Assembly: GCF_037975245.1 (NCBI RefSeq)
Contig: NC_092572.1
Span: 23,046,489 to 23,110,488 of the forward strand
Direction of reading: 5' to 3'
From: Apostichopus japonicus
Lineage: Eukaryota; Echinodermata; Holothuroidea; Aspidochirotida; Stichopodidae
Length of the DNA stretch: 64,000 nucleotides
This document shows positions 44,488 to 56,036 of the stretch, one piece after another. Under the pieces are notes generated by a model that was given only the letters and a program-made list of their open reading frames with translations, ran no database searches and was not told where the DNA came from. Each line of letters opens with the position of its first letter. Positions within the stretch are counted from its first letter, which is position 1. The translations under genes were made by a program, and so were the position numbers.

Positions 44488-46896
44488 GCGTGTGTGATGC
44501 TTTTTGCTGCTTTAATTTTTTTTGTACATTGCTTCGTATCTTAAATTTTCTGATATTAATACATAAATAATGTTCGAAAATGGATAACCTTCATTAACAA
44601 ACATAAATTGTATCGGCGAGTGAACTACTTTTAATTAGCAAAGTGATGTGTGTGCAATGAACGAGACAGTTAACTTTCTCACCAATCACCGCATGTTAAA
44701 CATGGCTCTGTAATTAAGTTCCTACTGCATTGGGTTTGTGCTTATAAACAACTTTATTAGAAGTATTTCCTATGTTGGTTAGAATCAAACCCTTTTGTAT
44801 ACAATAGAATGTTTATCGTACTTATGCTACCTCAGGGATCTCTCGTGCCAAAAATTGGGGAAGCGTAGAAATTATTATGTAGCCTACACGGAGAAAACTT
44901 TATAACATTCGTGTAAGAGACTACGTTGCTGTCTCGTATCTTACATTTTCTGATATGAAAGAGAAAACTACATGGTTGTCGCTGAATCAACACAGTGTCA
45001 TAAGTTATCCTGATACACTGATTCTTGGAGGAGAGTTGAAAAAAAATATGACATTCTCACCCAGTATTTAAAGCACTAATACGTCATGGTCTCACAAACT
45101 TATTCAGTCTAACGCAGAAGGAGCGTTTACCAGAGTGATGATACTTCAAAAAATTACTAGTGCTTAACAAAGTTTCATTTTGGAGACTTTAGTTGACACA
45201 AATCTACTGCATGATGGGCAATATTGATAACCGTCAAAATGGTTATTCGTATAATCATTCTTTAATGTAATCCATGGAAAAACTGGCCAACATCGACTCA
45301 TTCCATTTTTTTTTGTATAGTATAGAGTTTAATTGTATGTACATAAACGATATATCGTCATTAACTTAACAACGGCCCTTACCAGGTCAATAATGAGCAT
45401 CTCATCACAACAGAAATTCAAGGTGGGTGATTCCAAGCCTTTGATGCTATCGGTTTAGATTTAAGCTCCTTGAAAACAAGCATAGAGTTATTAGTACAAG
45501 AGTTGTTTATCGTTTACTTGTTCCTTAATTAGTCTTAAAAGAGTTTGCACAATAGTTCAGTATGTAATGGACTAAAGTATAACAGTAGTTGACCTTTGAA
45601 GTCTTGTACAGTTGCAATTATTGCCTATTTTGAACATGAATAAAATGATCAGAAAAATAAAAAGATGGCTATAAATGTTTACCTCCTTGAGACTGTGACA
45701 CGACACACTGTGCAAAATAGTTATTCCTTGTAATCTTGAATAGCGAACTACAATAGTAGTGTTCACTTTGTAGAGTGTCCATCAGAAGTGTTTCATTTAT
45801 CATTCCGTCAGCCTATGAATGCTCAGAACTTTGGGGTGGCTACGTCTGTGGAATATTTATCAGATGATATCATTGAGATCATAAAATGCTGTTTGCACTT
45901 AATGTGAGCCCACACGATCGTCAAATCAGGTTTTCATCAGAGCATTTGTAAACTCACGATCGTTTCTCACATGCATACACTGACAAATATTAATTCTAAC
46001 CCCTCTGCTATCTTCAATAGAAGTGCTTTTCCATATCATTTAGATTTCACCCTGAAAAATCGTGAAAAGTTATCAACGAAATGTCGGATCACGTCGAAAA
46101 GACTTTTCATCACTGTAATTTTGGAAATCCAATAGTTGTCTTTTTAGATTATCTGACAGCTTGAATTTTTATCATTGGATAGAATCCAGAGTAGAATTAA
46201 TACCCACGAGTACTGCAACCTTGCCGAACTCAATTCAAATTTTGGAGACCCTGGTACAAGTTCGGAGTAATCGTATTACAAGTTTTCCTTCACTAGAAAG
46301 TGTTATATCCATAGATATTACTGAACTACCCACCACCCACAAACCCCTCCCCTCCAAAAAAAAAAAAAAAAAAAACAGGACAAAAACAACCTTTCAAACA
46401 AAGTTACTTAGCAGTATTTTAGAAAACTTATTAATTTGGTATTTCAAACCTGATTTGAAAATGTCCTTATACTTCATCAGAAACCATAAATGTATTGAAC
46501 TCAAATTATGGTGTAAATCAAACTTTATACCTATTCGTTTTCAATTTCAGGACACTGGCATAAAGGTTTTCATAAAACGAAAGTGCGGCTGTTTCTGTAT
46601 AACTGAATTTTGCTTCATAGAAATAAAGTTATAAAGGTTTTATGCCACAAAACGTTCAAGATTTCTTTCTTTTCATTTCAGTTTTAGAAGTCACACATAC
46701 AGCAGGGTCAATGCAAACAGCTCTAATTCTTGATGAGTCTTGTAATCTCTGATAACAGACTCAACACAACTTTCCAATCTTCTGAATACAACTAGATTAA
46801 ACATATTTCAACCTAATCAACCAGACATATTACATCACCCGATATACACAGAGAACACAGTGACTATTGTGCAACAGTAACATACTGGATCGTGTT
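44488..46896. other. Gene-free stretch after the Ig-NACHT gene
   Basis: AT-rich. It has a 20-base A run near 46357 that creates a lysine-rich false ORF, and a short repeat (46555-46625) whose inverted copy is at 48920-48975. No supported gene. Confidence 0.5.
46555..46625 (+). repeat. Short interspersed repeat; inverse copy near 48920-48975
   Basis: TTTTCATAAAACGAAAGTGC, then GGCTGTTTCT and AACTGAATTTTGC, occurs here on + and on - about 2.35 kb downstream. Confidence 0.6.
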
Positions 46897-47046
46897 ATAA
46901 ATCGGTAGTATGCGCTATCAGGATTACAGTAAGAACTGATGATATGTGTAACTCCAACAAATCAAGTTGTTGGAATTTGTTAGGATTACACATAGGCTTA
47001 TCCTTATTTCTTACTGTAATCCTAATAGCACGTGCTACCGATTTAT
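46897..47046. repeat. Foldback (MITE-like) element, 150 bp
   Basis: The ends are inverted: ATAAATCGGTAG...CTATCAGGATTACAGTAAG on the left pairs with CTTACTGTAATCCTAATAG...CTACCGATTTAT on the right, so nearly the whole element can fold into a hairpin. A decayed relative is at 1656-1842. Confidence 0.75.
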
Positions 47047-47890
47047 CATATATTTATCAGCACGATCAAGATTTTACTGTGGTACAAAACTTTAACATTA
47101 ACAGTAGTTACTGTAATATCTGTGTGAATCGGTTGACCAATTGTTTGTTACTGCAGGTTATCCAAATGAAGACAATTTACAAAAAAAAATATAGCTATCA
47201 CATAACAACATTCTTGCTTCTCACATTTTTGCTAAAATTTAATTTAAAAAAAATTAAACTGTCCCAGACTAGAGCTTTTTCTTATCAAATCAGTAAATTT
47301 CTTCACTGATCAGAAGGAATTATTTCTTATCACAAAACATCTGTCTTCGAACAAAGAATATTTTAAACCATCAATCGATTCTAGGGCATTTTAACAAGCC
47401 GTTGCTGCATTGCTTTGTGCTAAAACTACTTCAAATTATTCCTTAACGTGAAGTGGTTCCGGCTTCCGTTTTCTGTTGTATATGTTCCTACTTCGTTGGA
47501 TGCACCACATGGCACTATAATTGTATCGGTTGAAGGTAATTAGACTTTATTCGCTTCTCGATACAAGTATGCAAGGAATTTCACCTTACAAACAAATATT
47601 GCCATGTAACTTGCATGTTTTAAAGAAATGAAACGTATACTTATGACGCATCAAAGGACCCTTCCCGGCTCTTGTTGTTGACGTTGAAGGCAAATTGACC
47701 CAAAACAATGTCTCTCTTGTTTCAATTCCTGGAAAAGGCGACTATTCTGGTGACACCGTAACTAATTTGTACCCATAGGCGTACGAGGCGGGGGAGGGCA
47801 GGGGGAAGACTGCCCCCCCCCCAAATTTCCAGAGGTCAAGAAATTCGGGCAGGAGTCCTGAAAAATTCGGGCAGCCTAAGAGAGAAAAAA

Positions 47891-47944
47891 AAATATATAT
47901 ATATATATATTTTTATATACATATATATGTATATATATATATAT

Positions 47945-47987
<43 letters not shown>
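47891..47987. repeat. (TA)n microsatellite
   Basis: About 95 bases of alternating TA with few interruptions. Confidence 0.85.
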
Positions 47988-47990
<3 letters not shown>

Positions 47991-48540
47991 GTAGCTTGCC
48001 CGAATCTTTTTCAAATTTTTGCCCGACAATTCCATGTAATCTTTATTTAGCATCATGATGCCCGAATATTTCCGTGTTACACCACCATAAGCGCAGCTCA
48101 TCTGGGCTACCACGCGTTTTGCACGATCACTTTTTTTTTAACTAGTCAACTGTATACCTGGACATCTCCGACATGAGTGTATATAAGAAACATTTTCTTT
48201 TTCATGGATGGTAAGGGGGGGGGGGGTGCCTACAAGCCTAGAATTACAGGTTTATCATATTCTTTGTTATATTTTATACTTTCTTGTGAGACAAATTGCA
48301 GTTTCACCTGACACAGCGACATTATCCCGCCTACGTGTCGTTGAACAATGTATGTTTTTCTAAAGGTAGCTGAGTACTGTGTTAAAATAATAAATACGGT
48401 AACTAAATAGGAGCTTAAAAAATATACTGTCCTACTTTTCCCCTTCAAAGTGATGTTTTCATTTTTTCTTCTTCTAATTTACCAAATTTTTCGGGAAGTG
48501 TAAATTTCTAAAACGTGAGAGTATTAAATAAAGAATGTTT

Positions 48541-48660
48541 AGATGCAACTTGCAAAGCCTCAGAAGTGCCGTTTCCGGCAATCTGAGAGGCATTTTTGGC
48601 CAAAAATTTTCTTGTACGCTACGCGCCGACCGATGGTGGCGCTCCGCTTAGCTAGTGTCA
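48541..48660 (-). repeat. Interspersed repeat, minus-strand copy
   Basis: AATTTTCTTGTACGCTACGC and CCGATGGTGGCGCTCCGCTT are the reverse complement of the core at 31570-31620. Confidence 0.65.
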
Positions 48661-48801
48661 GGGAACTTTCGGGCACAAAAATGTCTGCCCCCCCAAAAAA
48701 AACTGAAATGGTCCCGTACGCCTATGGTTGTACCACATAAAAAGCCACAATCTGTTCTACTTATATCTACATTCTACTTACTGTTATTGATTCTTTCAGA
48801 A

Positions 48802-49230
48802 TAGAAGGGGGGCTTATAGGGGTCATAACCCACGGTGTGGGTACGGTACCACTCCGTTGTTTATATGGAGATGTAGCCTATGAATGGGAAAACAGATTGA
48901 GAGATTGCAAAGATTTTCAATGAGGCAAAATTCAGTTAGAGAAACAGCCGCACTTTCGTTTTATGAAAACTTGAAGAAAACAAAACCTGCGTTGAGACGT
49001 GGGCAATATCAAGTAAAATACAATGGCAGACTTTCAATTAGGCAAAAAAAGTTACAGGATTAGCCGCATATTCGTTGTTTAATATAAATTAATAAAAGCT
49101 TGATTTCCTTCATAATGGATAGGGGAGGGGTCTCTTAAGGGAACATAATCTACGGTGTTGGTACGGGCCATTCTAAAGGTTACATGGAGGCGAAGCCATA
49201 AATATGAAAACAAAATGTGAGATAAAGTCT
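48802..49230 (+). repeat. Diverged tandem pair, about 315-bp spacing
   Basis: Both copies have a G-rich start, then CATAACCCACGGTGTGGGTA / CATAATCTACGGTGTTGGTA and a TATGGAG/CATGGAGG block. The second copy is more decayed. Confidence 0.5.
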
Positions 49231-49239
49231 TCAATGGCC

Positions 49240-52200
49240 AAGACACTCCATCGCAGATTCTTCTATATCACATGTTAAAGCTAGCGCTCGTTAATACTTA
49301 GTTTCGCTGTCGATTAGAAGTTAGTATATGATGCAACTGAGTTCCGAATGTGCGGCTCGCTTGACTCTGATCTTGTATGGAAGACGAATTTTACTGAAAT
49401 TTAATATTGCCGCCATTTCGCTGTCGAGACCAGTGCAGCAATATACGAACTGACCGGCAACAGGCCTCCATATTAACGTTAATTCCCTCTTTGAAGAGCC
49501 CAACTTACGTCGAGGAGGGGCCAAGGACCGACCTGAGTAGAAGGCGACAACTTCTCCCTAATCTACCACCAAGACGAAATCCGATATCGACTTTAATTTG
49601 CTACTGGGATCGGGCGAGTTTAACGGAGTAAGGTTCAAAGAGAGAATGACCAGAGAGGAATTAAGCCTATGTCATAAAGGACTCGGGATGTGAACCAGAG
49701 GTCAGTCGTATGAGCTGATGTTCCATTCCCTCACCCCCTTCCGACGCACGCATCTTCAAACGTTGGACACAATCGGCTAAATCGACTGTCACAGTTTTCT
49801 CTCACTACGTGGAAGCACAAACATACACGGTATGGTGCACTTCATTGACTAATTAGTTAAACTATGGTCCCTACAGACAATGTGATGCGTTACGACATAG
49901 TAAACTGATACCGAAGCTTAATTATAACCACTTGAATGACACGTACAAAAGATCTACGGTATCACATTACTCAAAATGTTATCCTTTTTTTATTGCATAA
50001 TTCAAGTTTAGCCGCAAATAAAGGGCGCCTTCTAATTAAAAAATTTCCTTTTCAATTTCCTTTTCCAATTACATTCACACGAAGAGAACCTTCGGTTTTT
50101 AACATCTATTTATGATAACATTTATGTTTGCAGATGCTACATACCTCTTTATACATTTTCTACATCAGTTGCAAAAAAGATTAAATTTAACTCAAAATAT
50201 TAAAATACTATGAACACGATTATGACACTTATGTAAGAGTAATTATTGTTAAAATTTCAGTTGACAAGTACGTGAACGGCAAGAACGAGTGATTACATAT
50301 TGTACAGGCAAAAACACTAATACTTTAATATTTCAGGACTAATTTTACTTCGTTTTACTCTTTGCCAAATGTATAAGGAATCTTTGCAATGGTGAGTATG
50401 TGTCTGTGTGTGTATATATGTGGGTGTGTCAGTGTTGCCTCGACTTGTAAACTCTTTCTCAAAGAAGGCTGCATGGTGATTTTACTTCATACTTGGTATC
50501 TGGACCCATCTTTAGGAGTTCTGAAAATAAGTCATTTCATTTAAAGAGTAGTAAACAGCATATCTTTCAAAAGGTTGAATGGAACTCATACTTAGCATGT
50601 TGATCAACTATGCAAATTACCACGAATTATTGCTGTTTGTATAAGTCAAAGTTCATTCGATCTCATTAGAGGTCAATGTCTTCAAGGATTCAGACATTAA
50701 AAAAAGGTTGATGAACTTGATACTTGGCATGTGGGGATCCATCTTATAGTGTTAACATGATCCCATGCCGTTGATCATATTTTTTCCCAACTAAAGTTAA
50801 ATAGACAGTGCACAACTTTAGATAAAAAGTCTAGAAACCTTATAGATACAATACAGCCATAGGTAAAGCTTGAAGGTAAAGCTTGAAAGTTGTACATAAC
50901 ATATAGATCAGCCTTCTAAGTTCATGACATATAGATTGGTATTTTATGGAGGTCAAAAGTCTCCGAGATAACCAGAGGTCAAAGTCTATAATACTTGTAA
51001 ATAAAATAGTTTGACCAGAATGCATTGAGGTAGCAATGACTTCTTTACACTAGACTTCTGCTTGTTAACCAGAAATAGCTCTTACAATATAAATGTTCTG
51101 AATCACTGTTTTGATGTACAATTACACTATGGCATGGTAAACACAGGCCAGTCTACTGTACGTGGTAATACACAACACTAAAGACTATAGGGGTATTGTA
51201 CTTACTGTGATGCATCACACACCAACTATGAGAAGTATCCATGATTCCTATCTTGAAATATCATGTTTCATATTTTACATGGTTTTGGCTCTATTTCTAA
51301 ACAGAGCAAATAAACAACAAATAGACTAACGAAAGCTAGTTGTAATATTAGAACTTAATATCAGAATAAACTTGCAAATGATATAAAAGACAAAAAAATG
51401 GTTGCTTTACTTAACTATGCTCATTTAGTTACAAACATAATGATGGTATTTCCCACAGCATACAATGAAATGAAGAAATATTAGCAGGATCTTCATGTAT
51501 ATTTACTTTGGTTCCTTGGCTACGATTAAAAACCTTTCTGTGCTGTGGGCCGCAATTTACATAATCTTCAATTTACAATTATGGAAATCATACAAATCTA
51601 TTTCAGTGTTTTCCTATAATTATTCATAGAGCGATTACATTTAAAAGATAAAAATATTATTGAAACAATGGCAAGTCTTTCTATCATAATGTGTCACGTA
51701 CATGTGATCAGTCAGTCTAAAACATATTATTACAATAAAGATATCATCATATTTATGACTGTTATCATCCAGCCCTCAACAGGTTCCTTTCATGCCATGT
51801 CAGGTGCAGACTAAAATTCAGATTTTTTTTCTGTCCGTTCCTTTAAACAGCTGCTAATGCTATCAAGCCATGGTTCCTCCAATGCAGTCCAAAGTTATTG
51901 TACAAAGTAGACTTTTAATAGACCAAATGAGCCACTTACTTTTGGCAACAAAACTTAGCTCAGACCTGAAATAGATTAAAGTAAGATGTACAAGTATACT
52001 CTAAACCTCATTAGGATATGAACATTGTGCTTTCTTTGTCGTTATGTGGAAGGTCTAATTTTCCAATGATTTTGTTCTTTAACTTTCTTATAGAAAAATT
52101 AACAAGTTAACATGTTGAAAAATTACTCCATCTCTGAGACCGACACTACGATGCCTGTTATGACCCACAAACAGCTGCTTTTGGTAAAATTGAGAATAAT

Positions 52201-52320
52201 CTAAATCCTTACTTAATGTCGCCAACGACTTTACAACCTATGGCCAACACATGAAATCATTGCTATCTATCTGAAAATTGTTTAAAATATCCTTACATTT
52301 AACGTTATTTGGCACATCAT
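49240..52320. other. Gene-free stretch
   Basis: Contains a non-coding stretch around 50450-51010 with repeated words such as AGGTCAAAG and ACTTGGCATG/ACTTAGCATG, probably an old repeat. The open frames at 49321-49640 overlap on both strands and are unsupported. Confidence 0.45.
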
Positions 52321-52380
52321 TATACACACACACACATATATATAGATATGTACATATATATATGTATATTTATATATATA
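52321..52380. repeat. CA/TA microsatellite
   Basis: (AC)n then interrupted (TA)n, directly at the 3' side of the minus-strand SINE. Confidence 0.75.
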
Positions 52381-52512
52381 AATGAAAATCGTAATGAGTT
52401 GGAAAATCAAGAACAGTGAAAAAACTTTAAGCCTCCACCGGGATTCGAACCACGGGCCTTACGCTCTGTACGCGGACACCCTAACCACTAGGCTATGGAC
52501 GCTGATTGTATG
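52380..52512 (-). mobile_element. tRNA-derived SINE
   Basis: On - the head 52503-52431 contains an RNA polymerase III box A (TAGCCTAGTGGTTA) and box B (GGTTCGAATCC) at tRNA spacing. It is followed by an unrelated tail and then the (TA)n tract. The 73-base head can be drawn as a tRNA but its acceptor stem pairs poorly, so a SINE is likelier than a working tRNA. Confidence 0.65.
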
Positions 52513-52655
52513 TCCAGAGGTTTGAAACCGGTAAGGGAAGGTCGTAATTCCACTGTGGGCGTTTGTCACCTGTATCGAACAATACTAGTTCTGTTTTTGG
52601 TGACATATTTTGCCTTACTCTAGAGATCAAACATGATGCTAACTCGAAATCATTT

Positions 52656-52713
52656 TTATATATATATATATATAGATAGATATGTTCATATATATATATA
52701 TATGTATATATAT
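52656..52713. repeat. (TA)n microsatellite left of the palindrome
   Basis: Interrupted TA repeats running directly into the palindrome. Confidence 0.8.
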
Positions 52714-52867
52714 GTTGATACTAGTTGAGACTAGTGGAACACCAGTAGTTGTAACTCGGAGTTTCACGCGTTATAGCGATCGTCAGACTGTTGTCTGACG
52801 ATCGCTATAACGCGTGAAACTCCGAGTTACAACTACTGGTGTTCCACTAGTCTCAACTAGTATCAAC
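52714..52867. repeat. Perfect 154-bp palindrome (75-bp arms, 4-base centre)
   Basis: Arm 52714-52788 and the reverse complement of 52793-52867 are identical over all 75 bases by direct comparison; the centre is TGTT. It is flanked on both sides by TA-rich repeats. It could be a foldback transposable element or the joined ends of an inverted duplication. It has no open frame of note. Confidence 0.9.
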
Positions 52868-52932
52868 AAATATTCCGCTCTGTCCACTGGACATAGAGCA
52901 CTCTGCGCCAAGATAGACGCCAACCAACCAAC

Positions 52933-52957
52933 TGTATATATACATATATATATATAC

Positions 52958-53040
<83 letters not shown>
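52933..53040. repeat. (TA)n microsatellite right of the palindrome
   Basis: About 105 bases of TA and TATACA repeats. It produces spurious Ile-Tyr ORFs on both strands. Confidence 0.85.
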
Positions 53041-53042
<2 letters not shown>

Positions 53043-56001
53043 ATTTTTATAATGTAATTGCACCAAATTAGCAGAGGAAGAAACCAATCCTCATTAATGT
53101 AGAGTTCAGTCATTGTTGGCAAAGAAATCCGGCAATGTTATTGTCTGATTCCATGTGATCAGACAGAACATGGGATACCAACACTTCATCTCTTCAAAAC
53201 ATTTTCACACTTGACAAAGTGACTGGTAATTTATTTCTCATGTTCTTTGAAAGGTTTGTGGTAATGTACACCATAACAGTTTTATCACATTTTTGTTTCA
53301 AGTTTAAATGATCCATTCTTCCCAGTTAAGCTCAGTAGCATGATATATTCCGTCACCATGGTGATATATAACAAATGATGCTTTTAAGAGCAGAAACGTT
53401 GTGATCTGATTGTTGCAATCCATTCACAAAAAGAAATATCCTTTAGTCATTAATCCTTTTTCTCTTCTGGGGTGATCTACAAAAATAACAATAAATATAA
53501 TATACTATTATCAGTAACATTCAAACACATAATCAGAAGAAAATTCACATCACAGCCTCTCAGGTCTTTGATCTGGCCGAGCTTGTCTAAATACTGGTGA
53601 TATTTGCCCCTATATGACATAAGTATTAAATTATTATTATCTAACACCTGCTCCGAATATATTTTCACATTAGCTATGAAGTGAAGTCTTTGTGATGTAT
53701 GAATATTGTAATCATGTTAGCAAATGAAACATCCTGTAATAATGCTAAATATGTCATACTCAAACTCATCACCAATAAGCTTGAATAATGGAAGCGTTTT
53801 TATATCAGACTGACACAGTAGAAATAACTCAAGAACTAACGATATATGAAGCCAGTGATAGCTGTCACAGATGAAATTAACTAAACAGAGCAACTGATTT
53901 GTAAGGAAATTGTTCTTCTATGCCCATCACAACACCTAATGGGTGTGACCGATTTGTGTCATTAACAGAGAGATGGTCAGCAATCAACAACTCTTACAAT
54001 AGTTAATAATGTCTCGTATGATAATATTATGATTTGCATTTATATGGCAAAAAGAGAGAAAAGTGGCCCTTTTGCAGTTTAGCAAAACATGCAGTACCAA
54101 TGAAAGATTTGAGAATTTGGAGAAAAAAAACTGGTACGTCACTTGCTTCTGTCTACTCCAGCTGCAGAAAACAAATGGTATAATTTGAATAATGATATAT
54201 GGATTTTTAATTTTGTTTTTGGAACTTATGGACACCATTAGGACTGGAAATCCAACATGAAATTTGGAAATAGATTATGGAATGTGTAGTACATACAATA
54301 ACCTATCACTGACTTATCAATGATTTCTATAAAATTATTAGTCAGCTTAAAACAGTTGAGATTGTTATTAAAGGGATTGTAAATAAAAGGATTCCAAACA
54401 GTCCAAAGAAAAACAGATATATCAGGCAAGAGATGTAATAAACTGTGGTAACACTGCAAATAAACAGATGAAACATGAAGTACATTTGCAATTCTATGCT
54501 TAACATTTCTAGCATTTATAAGGATATGTGGTCTCAGCAGTCACAATGTGTAATGTTTTAACTGACAAAAGCACACCTACAACACTCTCAAATGAATTAA
54601 TGGTACATTTTGTTTATGTTGATATTTTTAATATTTCTGCCATGAAATCTAGTTTTAGCATACTGACAAACAACAACCAATCATTATTCTTGTTGGTTGT
54701 TGTTTTTCTAACTTGTTAACATGCAAGAGAAAAATACATATCAAACGAAACTTTGCTCCTACTTTTATCAAACTTCCAAGTTACTGTAGGAGAGCATGAT
54801 AGACATCATAACCAATAAGAATTGAAAAACTTTTCAAAGAAATCTTTTTGTCCAGTAAGTAGCTGAGCATATCAACAGGAAATTTTACTTCAAGCAAACA
54901 AACTTCCAACTTGTTGGCACTTGTAGAATTTCATACATAGACAAGTGCTATTCTGCTTTTATAAAGTGTTCCTTTATCATCATACACCTTGTCCCTCTGT
55001 CTTTCTTCTTGTATATTTTGAAGATAAATTCACAGAAAAATATTGAAAATTATTGCCTGACGTTTTCAAGTACTTTTTCTTTGGTATCTCCACTGAATTA
55101 CTGACACAACAGGAGTTGTTTAACATAACTACAGTAATGTGCAGCATACATTAACATCTTGAAATATTAAATCCACAAAAGAACCATCTACCCAATTGAA
55201 GTGCAAACATTATGCAAAAGATTACAAAGAAGCAAAAGTGAGAAACATGAAAATTAATATAATGAGAAAATGAAAGCAAGTGATGAGAAATGCCACACAG
55301 AATGAATGCACAACCACTATTACTTAAGATTGCAAAAAAAGCTAGCATTTCACTTAGGTTTTTCTTTGGCTGCACATTCTACCATTGCTGGAACACTGCT
55401 TACCATAGTTATAGCTACTGAACACGTTGGTTTTAGTGAACAGCATAGGTTTGTTTCAGGCATTGTCTTTAAGCCCATACAATATCTCAATATTGCACTC
55501 ACAAATACAAAGACTACAAAGGCCTAAAGATGTAATTTAATATAAGTTGCACAAAAGCGACCCATTAATGTAACAAATGGGTACTTTTATGATGAACATC
55601 GAAACAAGAATTATCAATGTCTCTTGAAGTTCAAATTCTAGGAAATCTGTAACCACAATCTGGAGTAATCATTTAAGAGTTGAAGTACAACTTTTAGCTT
55701 GTTTGTGTTTCAGTTTCTTCTGCTGAGATCTTGCTGGTATTTGTTCTTACTGAAAGTAACAGTATGACACTTCATGTTCTAAGAGTTCGCAGGAGATTGT
55801 CCTACAGACAGCAACATCTTTCTCAGAAAAGAATATGATGCTTGTACTCATTGAGACACATCATATCCAGTACAAAGTGACTCCATCATGGAATATTGGA
55901 GTTACAGTGTTTACAATCAGGTGTCACATACAGAAACACACATGCCATCACCTCGCATAGATTTCTTTCACCTCAGGCAGGAATCAGACTGTAATACTTA
56001 C
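53041..56001. other. Probable 3' flank / 3' UTR of the minus-strand gene
   Basis: AT-rich, no supported coding frame. The part 55150-55540 aligns with 57430-57760, so the tandem duplication of the minus-strand gene reaches here, but no exon is found in this outermost copy. Confidence 0.45.
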
Positions 56002-56036
56002 ACTTATGAAACAACCTCAACCAACGGTTTGTTCTC
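56002..56036 (-). CDS. Repeat-tail exon f, terminal (35 nt)
   Basis: Acceptor TTTGGCAG; ENKPLVEVVS then TAA where exon b has CAA. The old donor (GTAAGT) is still present right after it. Confidence 0.5.

Larger units (their letters stand above)
47776..48728. mobile_element. Non-coding element with CATAGGCGTACG inverted ends
   Basis: The left end reads CCATAGGCGTACG and the right end reads CGTACGCCTATGG. Between them lie C and G runs, a (TA)n tract and an inverted copy of the GCGCCACCATCGG-type repeat. The same end motif (CATAGGCGTAGGAGGC) also occurs at 32190. Confidence 0.45.

Noticed and set aside
45775-45905. Exon-like open frame after TTTGTAG, following the last NACHT-gene exon
   Set aside because: The phase from the internal donor at 44484 does not fit its longest frame, and it shows no domain.
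46161-46634. 157-codon ORF on +
   Set aside because: It runs through a 20-base A tract (poly-Lys), has no domain, and its last part (46555-46625) is a repeat found inverted at 48920-48975.
46552-46634. Exon-like frame after TTTCAG encoding DTGIKVFIKRKCGCF
   Set aside because: The same sequence occurs inverted 2.4 kb away, so it is repeat DNA rather than a gene exon.
47913-48113. Minus-strand ORF with Ile-Tyr runs
   Set aside because: (TA)n microsatellite translation.
52431-52503. tRNA gene on -
   Set aside because: Box A and box B are present, but the acceptor stem pairs poorly and a SINE-like tail with (TA)n follows.
52814-53122. ORFs rich in Ile-Tyr on both strands
   Set aside because: Direct translation of (TA)n microsatellites.
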